Assembly (NCBI GenBank): GCA_017480345.1
Contig: JAFVAU010000025.1
Location: forward strand, 156,793-220,792
DNA from: Bacteroidales bacterium
GTDB lineage: Bacteria; Bacteroidota; Bacteroidia; Bacteroidales; UBA932
Reading direction: 5' to 3'
Length of the DNA stretch: 64,000 nt
Shown here in pieces: positions 34,492-43,230 of this stretch; the stretch's first letter is position 1, and every line of letters begins with the position of its first letter. The position numbers were made by a program, and so were the translations under genes. The notes beneath the pieces were generated by a model. It had not been told where the DNA came from. It made no database searches and saw only the letters and a program-made list of their open reading frames with translations.

Positions 34492-35894
34492 ACTGTAAAG
34501 ACTATACCATACTGACGGCCGATTCCAGGAAGGTGATTCCCGGAGCCCTGTTCGTAGCCGTGAAAGGCTTCAGCAGCGACGGCCACGACTACATGGCCAC
34601 CGCCATTGAGAAAGGTGCCAAGGGCATCATCTGCGAGCACGTTCCCGAAGGCGTGGACACCACCGGCGTAGAAGTGGAAATTGTGGAAAACGCCCGCAGG
34701 GCGCTGGCCCTGGCGGCCGATGAGTTCTACGACCATCCCTCCCGCAAGCTAACCCTGGTGGGCATCACCGGAACCAACGGCAAGACCACCACGGTCACGC
34801 TGCTGTACCGGCTGTTCCGCAGCTTGGGCTACCAGTGCGGCCTGCTCTCCACCATCGCCAACTACGTGGGAGACGAGCGCTACGAGACCGACAACACCAC
34901 CGTGGACCCCGTCACCCTGAACGCGCTCATGGCCCGCATGGTGGAAAAGGGCTGCGAGTACTGCTTCATGGAGGTGAGCTCCATTGGCGTGGAACAGGAC
35001 CGCGTGACGGGACTGGAGTTTGCCATGGGCATCTTCTCCAACCTCACGCACGACCACCTGGACTACCACAAGACCTTTGCGGAGTACCTCCGTTGCAAGA
35101 AGCTCTTCTTCGACAAGCTGCCGGCCGGGGCCATAGCCCTCATCAACACCGACGACAAGAACGGCCCCGTGATGGTGCAGAACACCAAGGCCCGCACCGT
35201 TACCTATTCCGTAAAAGGCCTGGCCGACCACACCGCCCGCATCATGGAGCAGGACGTGGAAGGCATGCTGCTCAAGATAGACGGAACGGAGACCTGGGTG
35301 CGCCTGATCGGCATCCACAACGCCTACAACCTCCTGGCTATCTACAGCGCCGCCGTCTGCCTGGGGGCCGATAAAGACCAGGTGCTCCTGGCCCTCTCCC
35401 AGCTGGAGAGCGCTCCGGGCCGCCTGGAGAACATCCGCGGGCCCAAGGGCATCACCGTGGTACTGGACTACGCCCATACGCCCGACGCCCTGGAGAACGT
35501 GCTCACCTGCCTGAAGGGCGTCGCCTCCGAACGCCAGCTCATCTGCCTGTTCGGCTGCGGCGGAGACCGCGACAAGACCAAGCGCCCGGAAATGGCCCGG
35601 ATTGCCTGCGCCCTGTCCGACCGCGTTGTCATCACCTCCGACAACCCCCGCACGGAAGACCCCGAGGCCATCATTGCCGATATCCGGACAGGTCTCCAGC
35701 CCCAGGACCTGGCCAAGACCCTCACCATCACAAACCGGGCCGAAGCCATCCGGACCGCCATCCTCACCGCCCCGGAGGGAGCCGTGATCCTGCTGGCCGG
35801 AAAGGGGCACGAGGACTACCAGATCATCGGCCATGAAAAAATCCATTTCTCAGAGAAAGAGATTGTGAACGAAACCTTTAAACTGATGCTGTAA
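34488..35894 (+). CDS. murE: UDP-MurNAc-L-Ala-D-Glu:meso-diaminopimelate ligase
   Basis: 468 residues. The ATP loop GITGTNGKTTTV is at ~88-99, the HDHLDYH region binds metal, and the C-terminal SDNPRTEDP carries the DNPR signature that selects meso-diaminopimelate over lysine. The organism therefore has DAP-type murein, which fits the DAP-type recycling genes at 54010-56083. The start overlaps ftsI as ATGA and the end overlaps mraY by 1 nt. Confidence 0.97.
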   Translation: MNCKDYTILTADSRKVIPGALFVAVKGFSSDGHDYMATAIEKGAKGIICEHVPEGVDTTGVEVEIVENARRALALAADEFYDHPSRKLTLVGITGTNGKTTTVTLLYRLFRSLGYQCGLLSTIANYVGDERYETDNTTVDPVTLNALMARMVEKGCEYCFMEVSSIGVEQDRVTGLEFAMGIFSNLTHDHLDYHKTFAEYLRCKKLFFDKLPAGAIALINTDDKNGPVMVQNTKARTVTYSVKGLADHTARIMEQDVEGMLLKIDGTETWVRLIGIHNAYNLLAIYSAAVCLGADKDQVLLALSQLESAPGRLENIRGPKGITVVLDYAHTPDALENVLTCLKGVASERQLICLFGCGGDRDKTKRPEMARIACALSDRVVITSDNPRTEDPEAIIADIRTGLQPQDLAKTLTITNRAEAIRTAILTAPEGAVILLAGKGHEDYQIIGHEKIHFSEKEIVNETFKLML

Positions 35895-37186
35895 TGATTT
35901 ACCACCTGTTTCAATATATGGAGAACGCGGGGTACGACTTCCCCGGCATGGGCCTGATGAACTACCTGAGCTTCCGGGCCATGCTCTCCGCCGTCACCGC
36001 CGTGCTGGTGGCCCTGTTCGCCGGCAACAAGATCATTGACTGGCTCCGTTCCAAACAGATTGGCGAGACCGTGAGAGACCTGGGTCTGGAGGGTCAGATC
36101 CAGAAGAAGGGCACCCCCACCATGGGCGGCATCATCATCATCCTGTCCATCCTGAGCGGTGTGCTGCTCTTCTGCGACCTCACCAATATCTATGTGATCC
36201 TCCTGCTGGTAAGCACCCTCTGGTGTGGTGCCCTGGGCTTCACCGACGACTACATCAAGGTGTTCAAGCACCGCAAGGAAGGCATGTCGGAGAAGGGCAA
36301 GCTGGTGGGCCAGGTCTTGCTGGGCTTCGTCGTGGGCCTCACCGTCTGGATGAGCCCGAATATCGTGGTCCGCGAAAAGGTGGAAGTGAAAGAAAGCATC
36401 GAGCGCACCTTGGAGACGGAAACCACCGTCACCAGCGGCCGATATGTGGAGGAAGACGTGGTCAAGAGCACCAAGACCACCATCCCCTTCGTGAAAAACC
36501 ACGAGTTTGATTATCGCTGGCTCTCCCCTGTTAAAGGGACCTGGGGCTGGTATGCCAAATGGGCCATCTACGTGCTCATGATCGTGATTGTGATTACCGC
36601 CTGCTCCAACGGCACCAACCTCACCGACGGCCTGGACGGCCTGGCGGCGGGGACCTCGGCCGTGGTGGGCGTGGTGCTGGGCGTGCTGGCCTGGCTGGGA
36701 GGCAACCTCATTGACTCCAACTACCTCAATATCATGTACATCCCCGGCTCGGGAGAGATTGCCATCTTCATGAGCGCCTTTGTGGGCGCCCTGGTGGGCT
36801 TCCTCTGGTACAACTCCTTCCCGGCCCAGGTGTTCATGGGAGACACGGGCAGCCTCACCATCGGCGGCATCATCGGCGTGAGCGCCGTGCTCATGCGCAA
36901 GGAACTGCTCATTCCCCTGCTGTGCGGCGTTTTCTTCGCAGAAAGCGTCTCCGTCATGGCCCAGCGCTTCTATTTCCGTTACACCAAGAAGAAAACGGGT
37001 GTGGGACACCGCATCTGGAGCATGGCTCCCCTGCACCATCATTATCAGGATAAAAAAGCTCCGGAAGGCCCGGTCATCTTCCCCAAACCGGTTCCTCCGC
37101 AGCACGAAGCAAAGATCACCATCCGCTTCTGGATCGTGGGTCTTATGCTGGCAGTAAGTACATTAGCTTTGTTGAAGATTAGATAG
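35894..37186 (+). CDS. mraY: phospho-MurNAc-pentapeptide translocase
   Basis: 430 residues, ten-TM enzyme making lipid I from undecaprenyl phosphate. Seen: TPTMGGIII, the Asp-Asp pair in GFTDDYIKVF, NGTNLTDGLDGLAAG, GDTGSL and the HHHYQ box near the C-terminus. As in other Bacteroidetes it is ~70 residues longer than the E. coli enzyme; the extra, charged segment lies at about 155-200. It starts on the last base of murE (TAATG). Confidence 0.96.
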   Translation: MIYHLFQYMENAGYDFPGMGLMNYLSFRAMLSAVTAVLVALFAGNKIIDWLRSKQIGETVRDLGLEGQIQKKGTPTMGGIIIILSILSGVLLFCDLTNIYVILLLVSTLWCGALGFTDDYIKVFKHRKEGMSEKGKLVGQVLLGFVVGLTVWMSPNIVVREKVEVKESIERTLETETTVTSGRYVEEDVVKSTKTTIPFVKNHEFDYRWLSPVKGTWGWYAKWAIYVLMIVIVITACSNGTNLTDGLDGLAAGTSAVVGVVLGVLAWLGGNLIDSNYLNIMYIPGSGEIAIFMSAFVGALVGFLWYNSFPAQVFMGDTGSLTIGGIIGVSAVLMRKELLIPLLCGVFFAESVSVMAQRFYFRYTKKKTGVGHRIWSMAPLHHHYQDKKAPEGPVIFPKPVPPQHEAKITIRFWIVGLMLAVSTLALLKIR

Positions 37187-37188
37187 TC

Positions 37189-38523
37189 ATGTCAAGAGTT
37201 GTAGTATTGGGCGGCGCCGAAAGCGGAGTAGGCGCAGCGGTTCTGGCAAAAGTGAAAGGGTTCGATGTGTTCCTGAGCGACAAGGGACAGATCAAGGAAG
37301 AGTATGCCCAGACCCTGAGAAAGTGGGACATTCCCTTCGAGGAAGGGCAGCATACGGAAGAAAAGATCCTGAATGCCGATGAGGTGGTCAAGAGCCCCGG
37401 CATCCCGGGCACCGTTCCCATGGTGCAGAAAATCCGGGAAAAGGGCATCCGGATTGTATCCGAGATTGAATTCGCCAGCCGTTACGACTCCGCGAAGAAA
37501 ATCTGCATCACCGGCTCCAACGGGAAAACCACCACGACGTCCCTCATCTATTATCTTCTGAAGAACGCCGGACTCAACGTTGGACTGGGCGGCAACATCG
37601 GCAAGAGCTACGCCTATCAGGTGGCCACCGAGCATTTTGACTATTATGTTCTGGAAATCAGCAGTTTCCAACTGGACGACATCTACGATTTCCGTCCGGA
37701 CATCGCCATCATCACCAATATTACACCGGACCACCTGGACCGCTACGACCACAAGATGGAGAACTATGTGGCCGCCAAATTCAACATTACCCGGAACCTC
37801 ACGCAGGACGACTGCTTCATCTTCGACTCCGACGACGCCATCACCATCGGCCATCTGAACAGCATCGTGCTCCGCTGCAAGATGCTGCCCTTCTCCCAGG
37901 AGAAAGAGGTGCCCCAGGGCGCCTTCCTCAAGGGCGACAAGATGGTGCTCCGTTACGAGAAGGAAGAGACGGACATCTTCCTGCAGGAACTGGCCCTGGG
38001 CGGCAGGCACAACATCTACAACTCCATGGCCGCGGCCCTGGCCGCCAAGGCTACCGGCATTGACAACGAGGTCATCCGGAAGTCCCTTAAGACCTTCCAG
38101 CCCATCGAGCATCGGCTAGAGCCCGTCCTGAGCATCAAGGACGTGCTGTACATCAACGACTCCAAGGCCACCAACGTGGACAGCGCCTGGTATGCCCTGG
38201 AATGCCAGAAAAAACCCGTGGTGTGGATTGTGGGCGGTACCGACAAGGGTAACGACTACAGCGTGCTGGATGACCTGGTGAAAGAGAAAGTGAAGGCCAT
38301 CGTCTGCCTGGGCAAGGACAACAGCAAGATCCATGCAGCCTTTGAGAAGATGGTTCCCATCATTACCGATACCCTGAGCGCCGACGAGGCGGTAAAGAAA
38401 GCATCCGAGCTGGCCGTTCCCGGCGACGTAGTGCTCCTGAGCCCTTGCTGCGCCAGTTTTGACCTGTTTAAAAACTATGAAGACCGCGGCGAGCAGTTCA
38501 AGGCCGCCGTCCGCAAACTGTAA
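37189..38523 (+). CDS. murD: UDP-MurNAc-L-alanine:D-glutamate ligase
   Basis: 444 residues. Three Mur-ligase domains: the UDP-binding N-terminus (VVLGGAESGVGAAVLA), the ATP site ITGSNGKTTTTSL (~105-117), the EISSFQLDD and NITPDHLDRY motifs, and the C-terminal domain with NDSKATN and LSPCCASFD. It adds D-Glu to UDP-MurNAc-L-Ala. It is 2 nt after mraY and 6 nt before ftsW. Confidence 0.97.
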   Translation: MSRVVVLGGAESGVGAAVLAKVKGFDVFLSDKGQIKEEYAQTLRKWDIPFEEGQHTEEKILNADEVVKSPGIPGTVPMVQKIREKGIRIVSEIEFASRYDSAKKICITGSNGKTTTTSLIYYLLKNAGLNVGLGGNIGKSYAYQVATEHFDYYVLEISSFQLDDIYDFRPDIAIITNITPDHLDRYDHKMENYVAAKFNITRNLTQDDCFIFDSDDAITIGHLNSIVLRCKMLPFSQEKEVPQGAFLKGDKMVLRYEKEETDIFLQELALGGRHNIYNSMAAALAAKATGIDNEVIRKSLKTFQPIEHRLEPVLSIKDVLYINDSKATNVDSAWYALECQKKPVVWIVGGTDKGNDYSVLDDLVKEKVKAIVCLGKDNSKIHAAFEKMVPIITDTLSADEAVKKASELAVPGDVVLLSPCCASFDLFKNYEDRGEQFKAAVRKL

Positions 38524-38529
38524 GACGCC

Positions 38530-39891
38530 ATGCAGGAGGAGAAAACACAGACCAACTTCCTGGGCTACCTGGCCCGGCTGATGGACCGCTTCACGGGAGA
38601 CAAGGTAATCTTTCTGATTGCCCTGTTCCTCATGCTCATCTCCGTGGTGTCCGTCTTCTCCTCCACCCCGCGTCTGGTGGACGAAACCCACGGCATAGAC
38701 CGCGTGTCCATCATGGTGAGCCAGCTCAAGGTGGTGGCCGCAGGCTTCGGCATCATCCTGGCCCTGTACTTCTTCGGCCGGCAGAGCTGGTTCCGTTCCC
38801 TGTCCAAATGGGGCTTCGCGGTGAGTTTTGCCTTGCTGGTCATCCTGGTGCTGAACCTGAACCTGGGCTTCGTCCGCGCCGGAGAAATCAACGGCGCCCG
38901 CCGTATCCTCCGGATCGGCGGCTTCCAGGTCCATATCTATGAGTACATCAAACTGTTCATGGTCATGTACATAGGTTGGGCGCTGGACACTTTCAAAGAG
39001 CATGGCTTCGTATGGGCCCCGCGCCTGGCCGCCCGCTTCCCCCGCCTCGCCTTCCTGGAAAAGGACGGCTGGCAGAAGGTGCTCTACATCTACGCCCCCA
39101 TCGCCACCGTCTGCCTGATGGTGATGATGGGCTCCAATTCATCGGCCCTCTTCCTGGGAATCATCATGGTGCTGATGGTGCTCATCGGAGGACTGGACGT
39201 GAAAGACATCGGCATCTTCGGCCTGTTCATCGCCCTGGCGGTAGGCGGTCTCTTTGCCTCCTACAAGGCCGGATGGCTGGAAGGAAGCCGCTTTGGAACC
39301 GCGATAGGCCGGATCACCCAGGACGACGACGCCACCATGCGGATTCTCCTGAACAGCAAACGCGAGTCTCCCGAATGGGTGAAGGCACGCGGCAAGCTGG
39401 ACCAGCCTGTAGGCGCCCTGCTGGCCATCAAGGAAGGCGGCCCGCTGGGGAAGGGAATCGGCAACAGCACCCAGAAATACCAGGTCCCCGTCATCTTCGG
39501 AGACTACATGTTCAGCTTCATCGTGGAAGAGACGGGGCTGTGGGGCGCCCTCATCCTCATCGTACTCTACTTCAGCCTCTTTGCCCGGGGAACCCTGGTG
39601 GCCAAGATGTGCGACAACTACTATGACAAGATTATCGTGGCCGGACTCATCATCCTGGTCACCGGGCAGGCCTTCATGCACATGTGCGTGAACGTTCACA
39701 TGCCCTTTGTGCCCCAGACGGGGCAGACCCTCCCGCTGGTGAGCCACGGGACCAATGCGTTCCTGGTGTTCAGCGTGGTATTCGGCATCCTGGTGAGCAT
39801 CTCCAAGGACGCCAGTGAAAACATGGCCCGCAAACAGGCCCAGTTAAGGGCCGAGGCCGAAAACAGTTGGACCCAAGACAGTACCCGATAA
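38530..39891 (+). CDS. ftsW: FtsW, SEDS-family septal peptidoglycan glycosyltransferase
   Basis: 453 residues with about ten membrane segments. SEDS hallmarks: RILRIGGFQVHIYEYIKL early, GNSTQKYQVPVIFGDYMFSFIVEETGLWG with the conserved periplasmic Asp/Glu residues, and the C-terminal LPLVSHGTNAF (usually LPFISYGGSS), here with His and Thr in the motif. It pairs with FtsI to polymerise septal murein. A hydrophilic Gln/Glu tail ends the protein. It overlaps murG by 1 nt. Confidence 0.95.
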   Translation: MQEEKTQTNFLGYLARLMDRFTGDKVIFLIALFLMLISVVSVFSSTPRLVDETHGIDRVSIMVSQLKVVAAGFGIILALYFFGRQSWFRSLSKWGFAVSFALLVILVLNLNLGFVRAGEINGARRILRIGGFQVHIYEYIKLFMVMYIGWALDTFKEHGFVWAPRLAARFPRLAFLEKDGWQKVLYIYAPIATVCLMVMMGSNSSALFLGIIMVLMVLIGGLDVKDIGIFGLFIALAVGGLFASYKAGWLEGSRFGTAIGRITQDDDATMRILLNSKRESPEWVKARGKLDQPVGALLAIKEGGPLGKGIGNSTQKYQVPVIFGDYMFSFIVEETGLWGALILIVLYFSLFARGTLVAKMCDNYYDKIIVAGLIILVTGQAFMHMCVNVHMPFVPQTGQTLPLVSHGTNAFLVFSVVFGILVSISKDASENMARKQAQLRAEAENSWTQDSTR

Positions 39892-41021
39892 TGGACTACA
39901 AACCCATCAGAGTCATCATCAGCGGCGGCGGCACGGGAGGCCATATCTTCCCGGCCGTATCCATCGCGCACAAACTCAAGCAGTTGAATCCCGACACCCA
40001 GATCCTCTTTGTGGGGGCCGAAGGGAAGATGGAGATGGAAAAGGTTCCGGCCGAGGGATTCGACATCGTCGGCCTTCCCATCGTGGGCTTCCAGCGCCAG
40101 ATGAGCCTCAGGCACCTGATGAACAACCTCACCGTCCCCTTCCGCGTGGTGGGAAGCGTCCTCCACGCCAGAAAGATTGTAAAGGACTTTGGCCCGGACG
40201 TGGTGGTGGGCGTGGGCGGCTATGCCAGCGCTCCCCTGCTGTGGGCGGCCACCGGCATGAAGGTTCCCGCCGTGATTCAGGAGCAGAACGGCTTTGCCGG
40301 ACTAACCAACAAGCTGCTGGGAAGCCGTGTGCAGAGCATCTGCGTGGCCTATGAGGGTATGGAGAAGTTCTTCCCCAAGGAGAAAATCGTAATGAGCGGA
40401 AACCCCATCCGCGAGGTCCTGTCCCGCCCGGCCACGGAGGAGCAGAAAACCGAAGCGTTGGCTTACTTCGGGCTCACTCCCGGAAAGAGGCACCTGTTCA
40501 TCGTGGGCGGAAGCCTGGGAAGCGGCACCCTCAACCGTGCCATGCAGCATTGGATCCAGGACGGCTGCCCCGAGGGTGAGGACGTGGAAGTGATCTGGCA
40601 GTGCGGGAAATACTACAAGAAAGACATCGACACCTTCATGGAGGCCCACCCGGAGGTGGAAGGAATCAAGCACTACGACTTTATCGGCCGAATGGACCTG
40701 GCCTATGCAGCGGCCGATGTGGTGGTCTCCCGCAGCGGCGCCAGCACGGTCTCCGAGCTCTGCGCCATGGGCAAGGCCACCGTGTTCGTGCCCTCCCCCA
40801 ACGTGGCCGAAGACCATCAGACGCACAACGCCATGGCCTTGGTAAGGAAAGAAGCCGCCATGCTGGTGAAGGACAACGAGGCCATAGACGAGCTCCTGTC
40901 CACGGCCATCGCCCTCCTCCACAGCCCGGAACGCAAGGAAAAACTGGAGAAAAACGCCCGTGCCATGGCCCTCACCAATGCGGCACAGGTAATTTGTGAC
41001 GAGATTTATAAATGGGTATGA
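39891..41021 (+). CDS. murG: UDP-GlcNAc:lipid I GlcNAc transferase
   Basis: 376 residues from ATG 39891, which shares a base with the ftsW stop; an upstream TTG is less likely. A GT-B enzyme making lipid II. Glycine loops GGGTGGHIFPA and GVGGYASAPLLWAA (the latter at the membrane side), the EQNGFAGLTNK acceptor segment and the C-terminal donor site with RSGASTVSELCAMGK. Length is normal. Confidence 0.97.
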   Translation: MDYKPIRVIISGGGTGGHIFPAVSIAHKLKQLNPDTQILFVGAEGKMEMEKVPAEGFDIVGLPIVGFQRQMSLRHLMNNLTVPFRVVGSVLHARKIVKDFGPDVVVGVGGYASAPLLWAATGMKVPAVIQEQNGFAGLTNKLLGSRVQSICVAYEGMEKFFPKEKIVMSGNPIREVLSRPATEEQKTEALAYFGLTPGKRHLFIVGGSLGSGTLNRAMQHWIQDGCPEGEDVEVIWQCGKYYKKDIDTFMEAHPEVEGIKHYDFIGRMDLAYAAADVVVSRSGASTVSELCAMGKATVFVPSPNVAEDHQTHNAMALVRKEAAMLVKDNEAIDELLSTAIALLHSPERKEKLEKNARAMALTNAAQVICDEIYKWV

Positions 41022-42418
41022 AAAACGTATACTTCATAGGAATCGGCGGCATCGGCATGAGCGCGCTTGCCCGTTACTTCAAATTCAAAGGCTACGAGGT
41101 GGCCGGTTACGACCGCACCCCCTCCGAACTTACGGCCCAGCTGGAAGCCGAGGGCATCCCTGTCCACTATGAAGACCGCCCCGACCTGATTCCGGCCGAC
41201 AAACAGGAAACGCTGGTGGTATACACCCCCGCCATCCCCTCCGACCTGGGAGAACTGCGGAAAGCGATGGATGAAGGCTACCGGGTGCTCAAGCGCTCCC
41301 GTACACTGGGAGAAATCACCAAGGGACAGCGCTGCCTGGCCGTTGCCGGCACACACGGGAAAACGACCACCTCCACCCTCACGGCGCACATTCTCACGGA
41401 ATGCGGCGAGGGCTGCAGCGCCTTCCTGGGCGGCATTTCCCGGAACTACGGCACCAACCTCCTGATGTCCCAAAACAACACGGTGGTGGTGGAGGCCGAT
41501 GAATTTGACCGTTCCTTCCTCCAGCTCTACCCGGAGATTGCCGTCATCACTTCGGTGGAGGCGGACCACCTGGACATCTACGGAGACTACGCCCATGTGG
41601 TGGAGGCCTTCCGCGCCTTCGCCAGCCAGGTGAGCGGCACCCTTATCGTGAAAAAGGGCGCCCCCGTGGACCAGTCCCATACGAAGGCCAAGGTCTACAC
41701 CTATCATTATACGGATTCCCAGGCCGATTTTTATGCCATCGGCCCCAAGGCCGACGCCCTGGGCCATTTCCACTATGACCTCCGTTACCCCGGCGGCATC
41801 CTGAAGGATATCCGCGTGGGAGCGCCCGGCTGGGTGAATGCGGAGAACAGCGTCGCCGCGGCGGCCATCGCCCTCAGCTATGGCATCGCCCCGGAGAAGG
41901 TGAAGGCCGCCATCGGCACTTTTGAAGGCGTGAAAAGGCGCCTGGAAGTGCATCTGAACACCCCTCACCTCTCCTACATCGACGACTACGCGCATCACCC
42001 GACGGAGCTTTCCAGCGCCATCGCTTCCATGCGCGACATCTTCCCAGGCCGCAAGCTCACGGCCATTTTCCAGCCGCACCTGTACACCCGCACGCGGGAC
42101 TTCGCCCCCGAATTTGCGAAGGCCCTGTCGGCCGCAGACAAACTCATCCTGCTGGACATCTACCCCGCCCGGGAAGAGCCCATCCCCGGAGTGAGCGCCC
42201 AGATGATTTTCAAGGACGTGACCGCCCCTGAGAAGGTGCTCCTCAAAAAGGAAGAGCTCATGGATTACCTGGCCGATGAGCCCCTGGACGTACTGGCCAC
42301 CTTCGGGGCCGGAAACATAGACCGCTTCATTGAACCCATCACCGACCTTCTGATTGAGCGACAAAAGTCCCTCCCCCGAGGGGAGGGGTTTCGGGAGGGG
42401 GTAACGTATGACATTTAA
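41018..42418 (+). CDS. murC: UDP-N-acetylmuramate:L-alanine ligase with repeat-derived C-terminus
   Basis: 466 residues from ATG 41018, chosen because it gives the ATGA overlap with murG seen throughout the cluster; ATG 41012 would add two residues. UDP site YFIGIGGIGMSALARYF, ATP site VAGTHGKTTTSTL, EADEFDRSF, and HHPTELSSA. The last ~18 residues (from about 449) are encoded by a 47-nt repeat (42361-42407) that also occurs near tRNA-His. The repeat carries the reading frame to a new stop, replacing or extending the native end; catalytic domains are unaffected. Confidence 0.95.
   Translation: MKNVYFIGIGGIGMSALARYFKFKGYEVAGYDRTPSELTAQLEAEGIPVHYEDRPDLIPADKQETLVVYTPAIPSDLGELRKAMDEGYRVLKRSRTLGEITKGQRCLAVAGTHGKTTTSTLTAHILTECGEGCSAFLGGISRNYGTNLLMSQNNTVVVEADEFDRSFLQLYPEIAVITSVEADHLDIYGDYAHVVEAFRAFASQVSGTLIVKKGAPVDQSHTKAKVYTYHYTDSQADFYAIGPKADALGHFHYDLRYPGGILKDIRVGAPGWVNAENSVAAAAIALSYGIAPEKVKAAIGTFEGVKRRLEVHLNTPHLSYIDDYAHHPTELSSAIASMRDIFPGRKLTAIFQPHLYTRTRDFAPEFAKALSAADKLILLDIYPAREEPIPGVSAQMIFKDVTAPEKVLLKKEELMDYLADEPLDVLATFGAGNIDRFIEPITDLLIERQKSLPRGEGFREGVTYDI
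42361..42407 (+). repeat. dispersed 47-nt repeat, copy B (inside the murC 3' end)
   Basis: Matches the reverse complement of 23332-23378 at 43 of 47 positions. It contains an inverted repeat of CCTCCCC and encodes a Ser-Leu-Pro-Arg-Gly-Glu-Gly stretch at the MurC C-terminus. The strong stem in the mRNA lies just before the ftsQ start. Confidence 0.85.
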
Positions 42419-43218
42419 TGTTTCATGACATGAAACCCGTAGTCAGATATATCCTGGGCGCCCTCGTCGTGCTCTCCTGTGCAGCCGTCTGGATTCTTAC
42501 ATCCCGGATGGCCCATCGGGAGCTGGCCACACGCACCTGTCAGGGAAAGGGCAAATTGCAGGTGATGGTAACGGATTCCCTGGAGCGCCGCTTCGTGGCC
42601 AAGGCCGATGTTCAGGACTGGCTGGAGAAGGAATACGGGGCCTACGCCGGTCTCCCGCTGGACAGCGTAGACCTGCACCGGATAGAGAACATCATTTCCG
42701 CCCACAGCGCCGTGAGGGACTGCGAGGCCTGGATTACGGACGACGGCGTGCTGCACGTCCAGCTGAGCCAGCGACAGCCCGTCCTCAAACTGGACAACGG
42801 GCAGAATGCCTGCTATGCCGATGCCACGGGTTATCTGTTCCCGCTTCAGTCCCGGGGCAGCGTGGATGTGCCGGTGGTGAGCGGAGCACTCCCCATCAAG
42901 TTGGAAAGAGGCTACAAGGGCTTCCTGCAGGACGAAGACCAGTCCCTCTGGCTCAGCCGCATCATCGGCATGATGCTCTATATGAAAGGGAAGATTTGGG
43001 AACAGGACATAGACCGGATCCGCATCAACGCCAAAGGCGAGGTGGTGCTGTACCCCGTTGAGGGGAAGGAAGAATTCCTCTTCGGCCCGCCCGTGAGGAT
43101 AGAAGAGAAATTCCGGCTGCTGACGGCCTACTACCGCAGCGTGGTCCCGTCCAAAGACCCCGGCTACTACAAGACGGTGGACCTGAGATACCGGAAACAA
43201 GTGGTTTGCAAAAAATAA
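42418..43218 (+). CDS. ftsQ: FtsQ-like division protein
   Basis: 266 residues. A single membrane anchor (~10-28), then a POTRA-like region (~43-105: VMVTDSLERRFVAKADVQDWL, IENIISAHSAVRDCEAWITDDGVLHVQLSQRQPVLKL) and a beta domain. Position between murC and ftsA and topology identify FtsQ; sequence conservation is low. It starts on the last base of murC (TAATG). An internal ATG four codons later is possible. Confidence 0.88.
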   Translation: MFHDMKPVVRYILGALVVLSCAAVWILTSRMAHRELATRTCQGKGKLQVMVTDSLERRFVAKADVQDWLEKEYGAYAGLPLDSVDLHRIENIISAHSAVRDCEAWITDDGVLHVQLSQRQPVLKLDNGQNACYADATGYLFPLQSRGSVDVPVVSGALPIKLERGYKGFLQDEDQSLWLSRIIGMMLYMKGKIWEQDIDRIRINAKGEVVLYPVEGKEEFLFGPPVRIEEKFRLLTAYYRSVVPSKDPGYYKTVDLRYRKQVVCKK

Positions 43219-43230
43219 AAACAAAGATAT

